From: Oreocharis arfaki
Taxonomy: Eukaryota > Chordata > Aves > Passeriformes > Paramythiidae
DNA length: 64,000 nucleotides
Reading direction: 5' to 3'
Assembly (NCBI GenBank): GCA_013398015.1
Contig: VZRR01013406.1
Coordinates: 248,412-312,411, forward strand
Shown: in pieces, positions 62,401-64,000 of the stretch
Position numbering within the stretch: position 1 is the stretch's first letter
Layout: each line of letters opens with the position of its first letter
The notes under the pieces: model-generated
Told to the model about the DNA's origin: nothing
Database searches by the model: none
What the model saw: the letters and a program-made list of their open reading frames with translations, nothing else
Program-made: the position numbers and the translations under genes

Positions 62401-64000
62401 ATAGCTTTAAAGACCAAGATTTTTATGGATGGCCCATAAAACTTTCAGATGTTTAATGAAAGAAAGGAATCTGTTGGTTAGTAAATGTTCGGCACATTCA
62501 TAGTCATTTTTGACAGGGTGAAGTAGTGTCAATCAGAAGTGAGGTCTGTTTTAACACTACTCAGGTTTCAATTACTTGGTTTGGCTCGGAGGCCTTTATT
62601 GAACCTGAAAATGCTGAGTACTTTGTGCTTTTGCAATGGATTGAAAAATTTGGTATTCCAGCGACAATATGGACAGCCCGTGAATAGAAGTGGGAAGGAG
62701 AATAATGGAGTTTGTTTTACCCGTGTTTTTCTGTACATTATAACTGTTAATTCTAAATGAATAATTAAAATCAAATCTATAGATATCTAAAGCAGGAAGT
62801 CACTGGAAGGGAGCGTCTAATTTCTTTAAGCTGCTTGGAAAATTTCACCTTAATTTTTTTTTCTCTGTTAGGAATTGCTAGATAAAATAAAAATTCAGGA
62901 TAAGCAGGCTCAGTGGGGTTTTTTTCCATTCATAAAAAAAACCTTTCAATGTGCTTTAAATGCTAACTTTATTAGTGTGGTTTCTACATATTTCCTGCTT
63001 CTTCTTACTAGTGGATACAGGTCTTACTTGTATGAAAAAAAGATAAATGGCTCTGGCCAAGGGCGTTGGGCTGAGGTCTGTAGCAGATTTTGGTCTGTTG
63101 CCCGGGACTGGAAATGGATGACCTGAGCAGTGTAGAAAACATTTCCAATTAGTACAGTGCATAAACTTTCACTGCAGCAATAAGATCCACTGCAAATTCA
63201 CAAATCCACTTTAGAATCTTCTTGTTACTTTGAGGGAAGTAACTAATCATTATTTTCTTTTAACGTTATATGGGGTTTTGTATTAAAAAAAATAGCAACT
63301 TGGAATTTTCTGAAAAATGTCAGAAATAAAGGGCAGGTAAATATACATTTCCCCAACTTAAACAAAAACATGCGAGAAAATCATTTTAATTGATTGCTTA
63401 GAAATGAGAATTGTTCTGGGAAATTTGGACAAATAACTAAAATTTTAAAAAAGAAACCCGTGTGTCAGTATTTCTTTTTGTCTAATAGTTTCATGTGGCT
63501 CAGAAAGCTGATACTCTGTGTAGTCAACACTGCATTTCAGGCGGTCCTTTCTTCAAAATCTGTGTCTGCAATCAGGCTTATGGTATCACCTTGGTACCGA
63601 GGATTGCTGTTCACATCACACAGCACTGTCAAACCCAGGATGCCTCATCTGCTGAAAGTCCTTGTTGATTCTAGTGGGAGTGCAGGAAGGACAGCCTTCT
63701 AGCACAATAATGTGATGTCTGCCTCTCCATTTAGTCATTTATGTTATGTGGGAGATAGATATATCCAGATTCTTTTCAGCTCAATTTGGTGTTATCTTTT
63801 GCATCTCTGTTTCTTAACCATGAGACTCTGTTTTGGTAAAAACTAGCTGTGCTTCATTAATATCAACAAATAAAAATTGTCATACTTGAAATACTATGGA
63901 AATATCAACTACATAAATAAGAGGACTGAAAAATTAGAAGTTTAGTACTGCATTAACTATATGTTACTATTACTATTTGCTTGGGCATTTTTTCTTCCTT
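59454..64000. other. Unique AT-rich DNA, no supported gene
   Basis: The longest open frame of the window lies here (59794-60240, minus, 148 codons). It starts with a hydrophobic stretch but shows no domain I know, and a frame of that length is expected about once by chance in DNA of this size and composition. An A/C-rich stretch is embedded near 60178-60250. Otherwise nothing is recognised up to the window end. Confidence 0.4.

Noticed and set aside
1..64000. Prokaryotic operons, CRISPR arrays, phage or insertion-sequence genes
   Set aside because: There are no long dense frames, no spaced direct-repeat array and no ribosome-binding pattern. CR1 and avian-type LTRs place the DNA in a bird.

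Overview
The window looks like intergenic (or deep intronic) DNA from a bird, most probably a neoavian or passerine species. It is AT-rich. Its recognisable repeats are CR1 LINE fragments plus long terminal repeats (LTRs) of endogenous retroviruses of kinds I know from avian genomes. I see no bacterial-style gene layout, no tRNA or rRNA, no CRISPR array and no confidently intact protein-coding gene. Nearly all open frames are under 100 codons, and the two longest (148 and 133 codons) are about what chance allows in 64 kb of AT-rich DNA.

Layout. 1-10 kb: unique AT-rich DNA with one 3'-terminal CR1 scrap (815-988). 10-30 kb: unique DNA with T-, GTTTT-, AAC- and A/C-rich low-complexity tracts, a more GC-rich islet near 22.2-22.5 kb and a 24-bp AT tandem near 26.9 kb. 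30.8-32.6 kb: minus-strand reading-frame segments that look like a broken protein-coding relic of unknown identity. 38.1-39.1 kb: a 3'-truncated ERV-type LTR with internal ~45-52 bp sub-repeats, abutting a CR1 ORF2 fragment. 42.1-43.3 kb: a nearly identical 584-bp direct duplication joined by one N, very likely an assembly artefact. 44.5-44.8 kb: a more GC-rich patch with a strong CTCF-like motif. 45.55-46.17 kb: a solo LTR with a perfect 5-bp target-site duplication. 54.0-54.8 and 56.9-57.2 kb: two minus-strand CR1 3' ends that retain recognisable reverse-transcriptase C-terminal peptides. 58.0-58.8 kb: a probable third LTR, minus strand. 59.4 kb: an assembly gap flanked by a G run.

There is no operon or pathway to describe. 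The history that can be read is repeated insertion and decay of CR1 and ERV elements, expansion of strand-asymmetric simple sequence, and a few assembly defects. The most useful items to check are the duplicated block, the LTR with its target-site duplication, the LTR/CR1 junction, the CTCF-like motif and the minus-strand coding relic. I found nothing I would call a new biological system.
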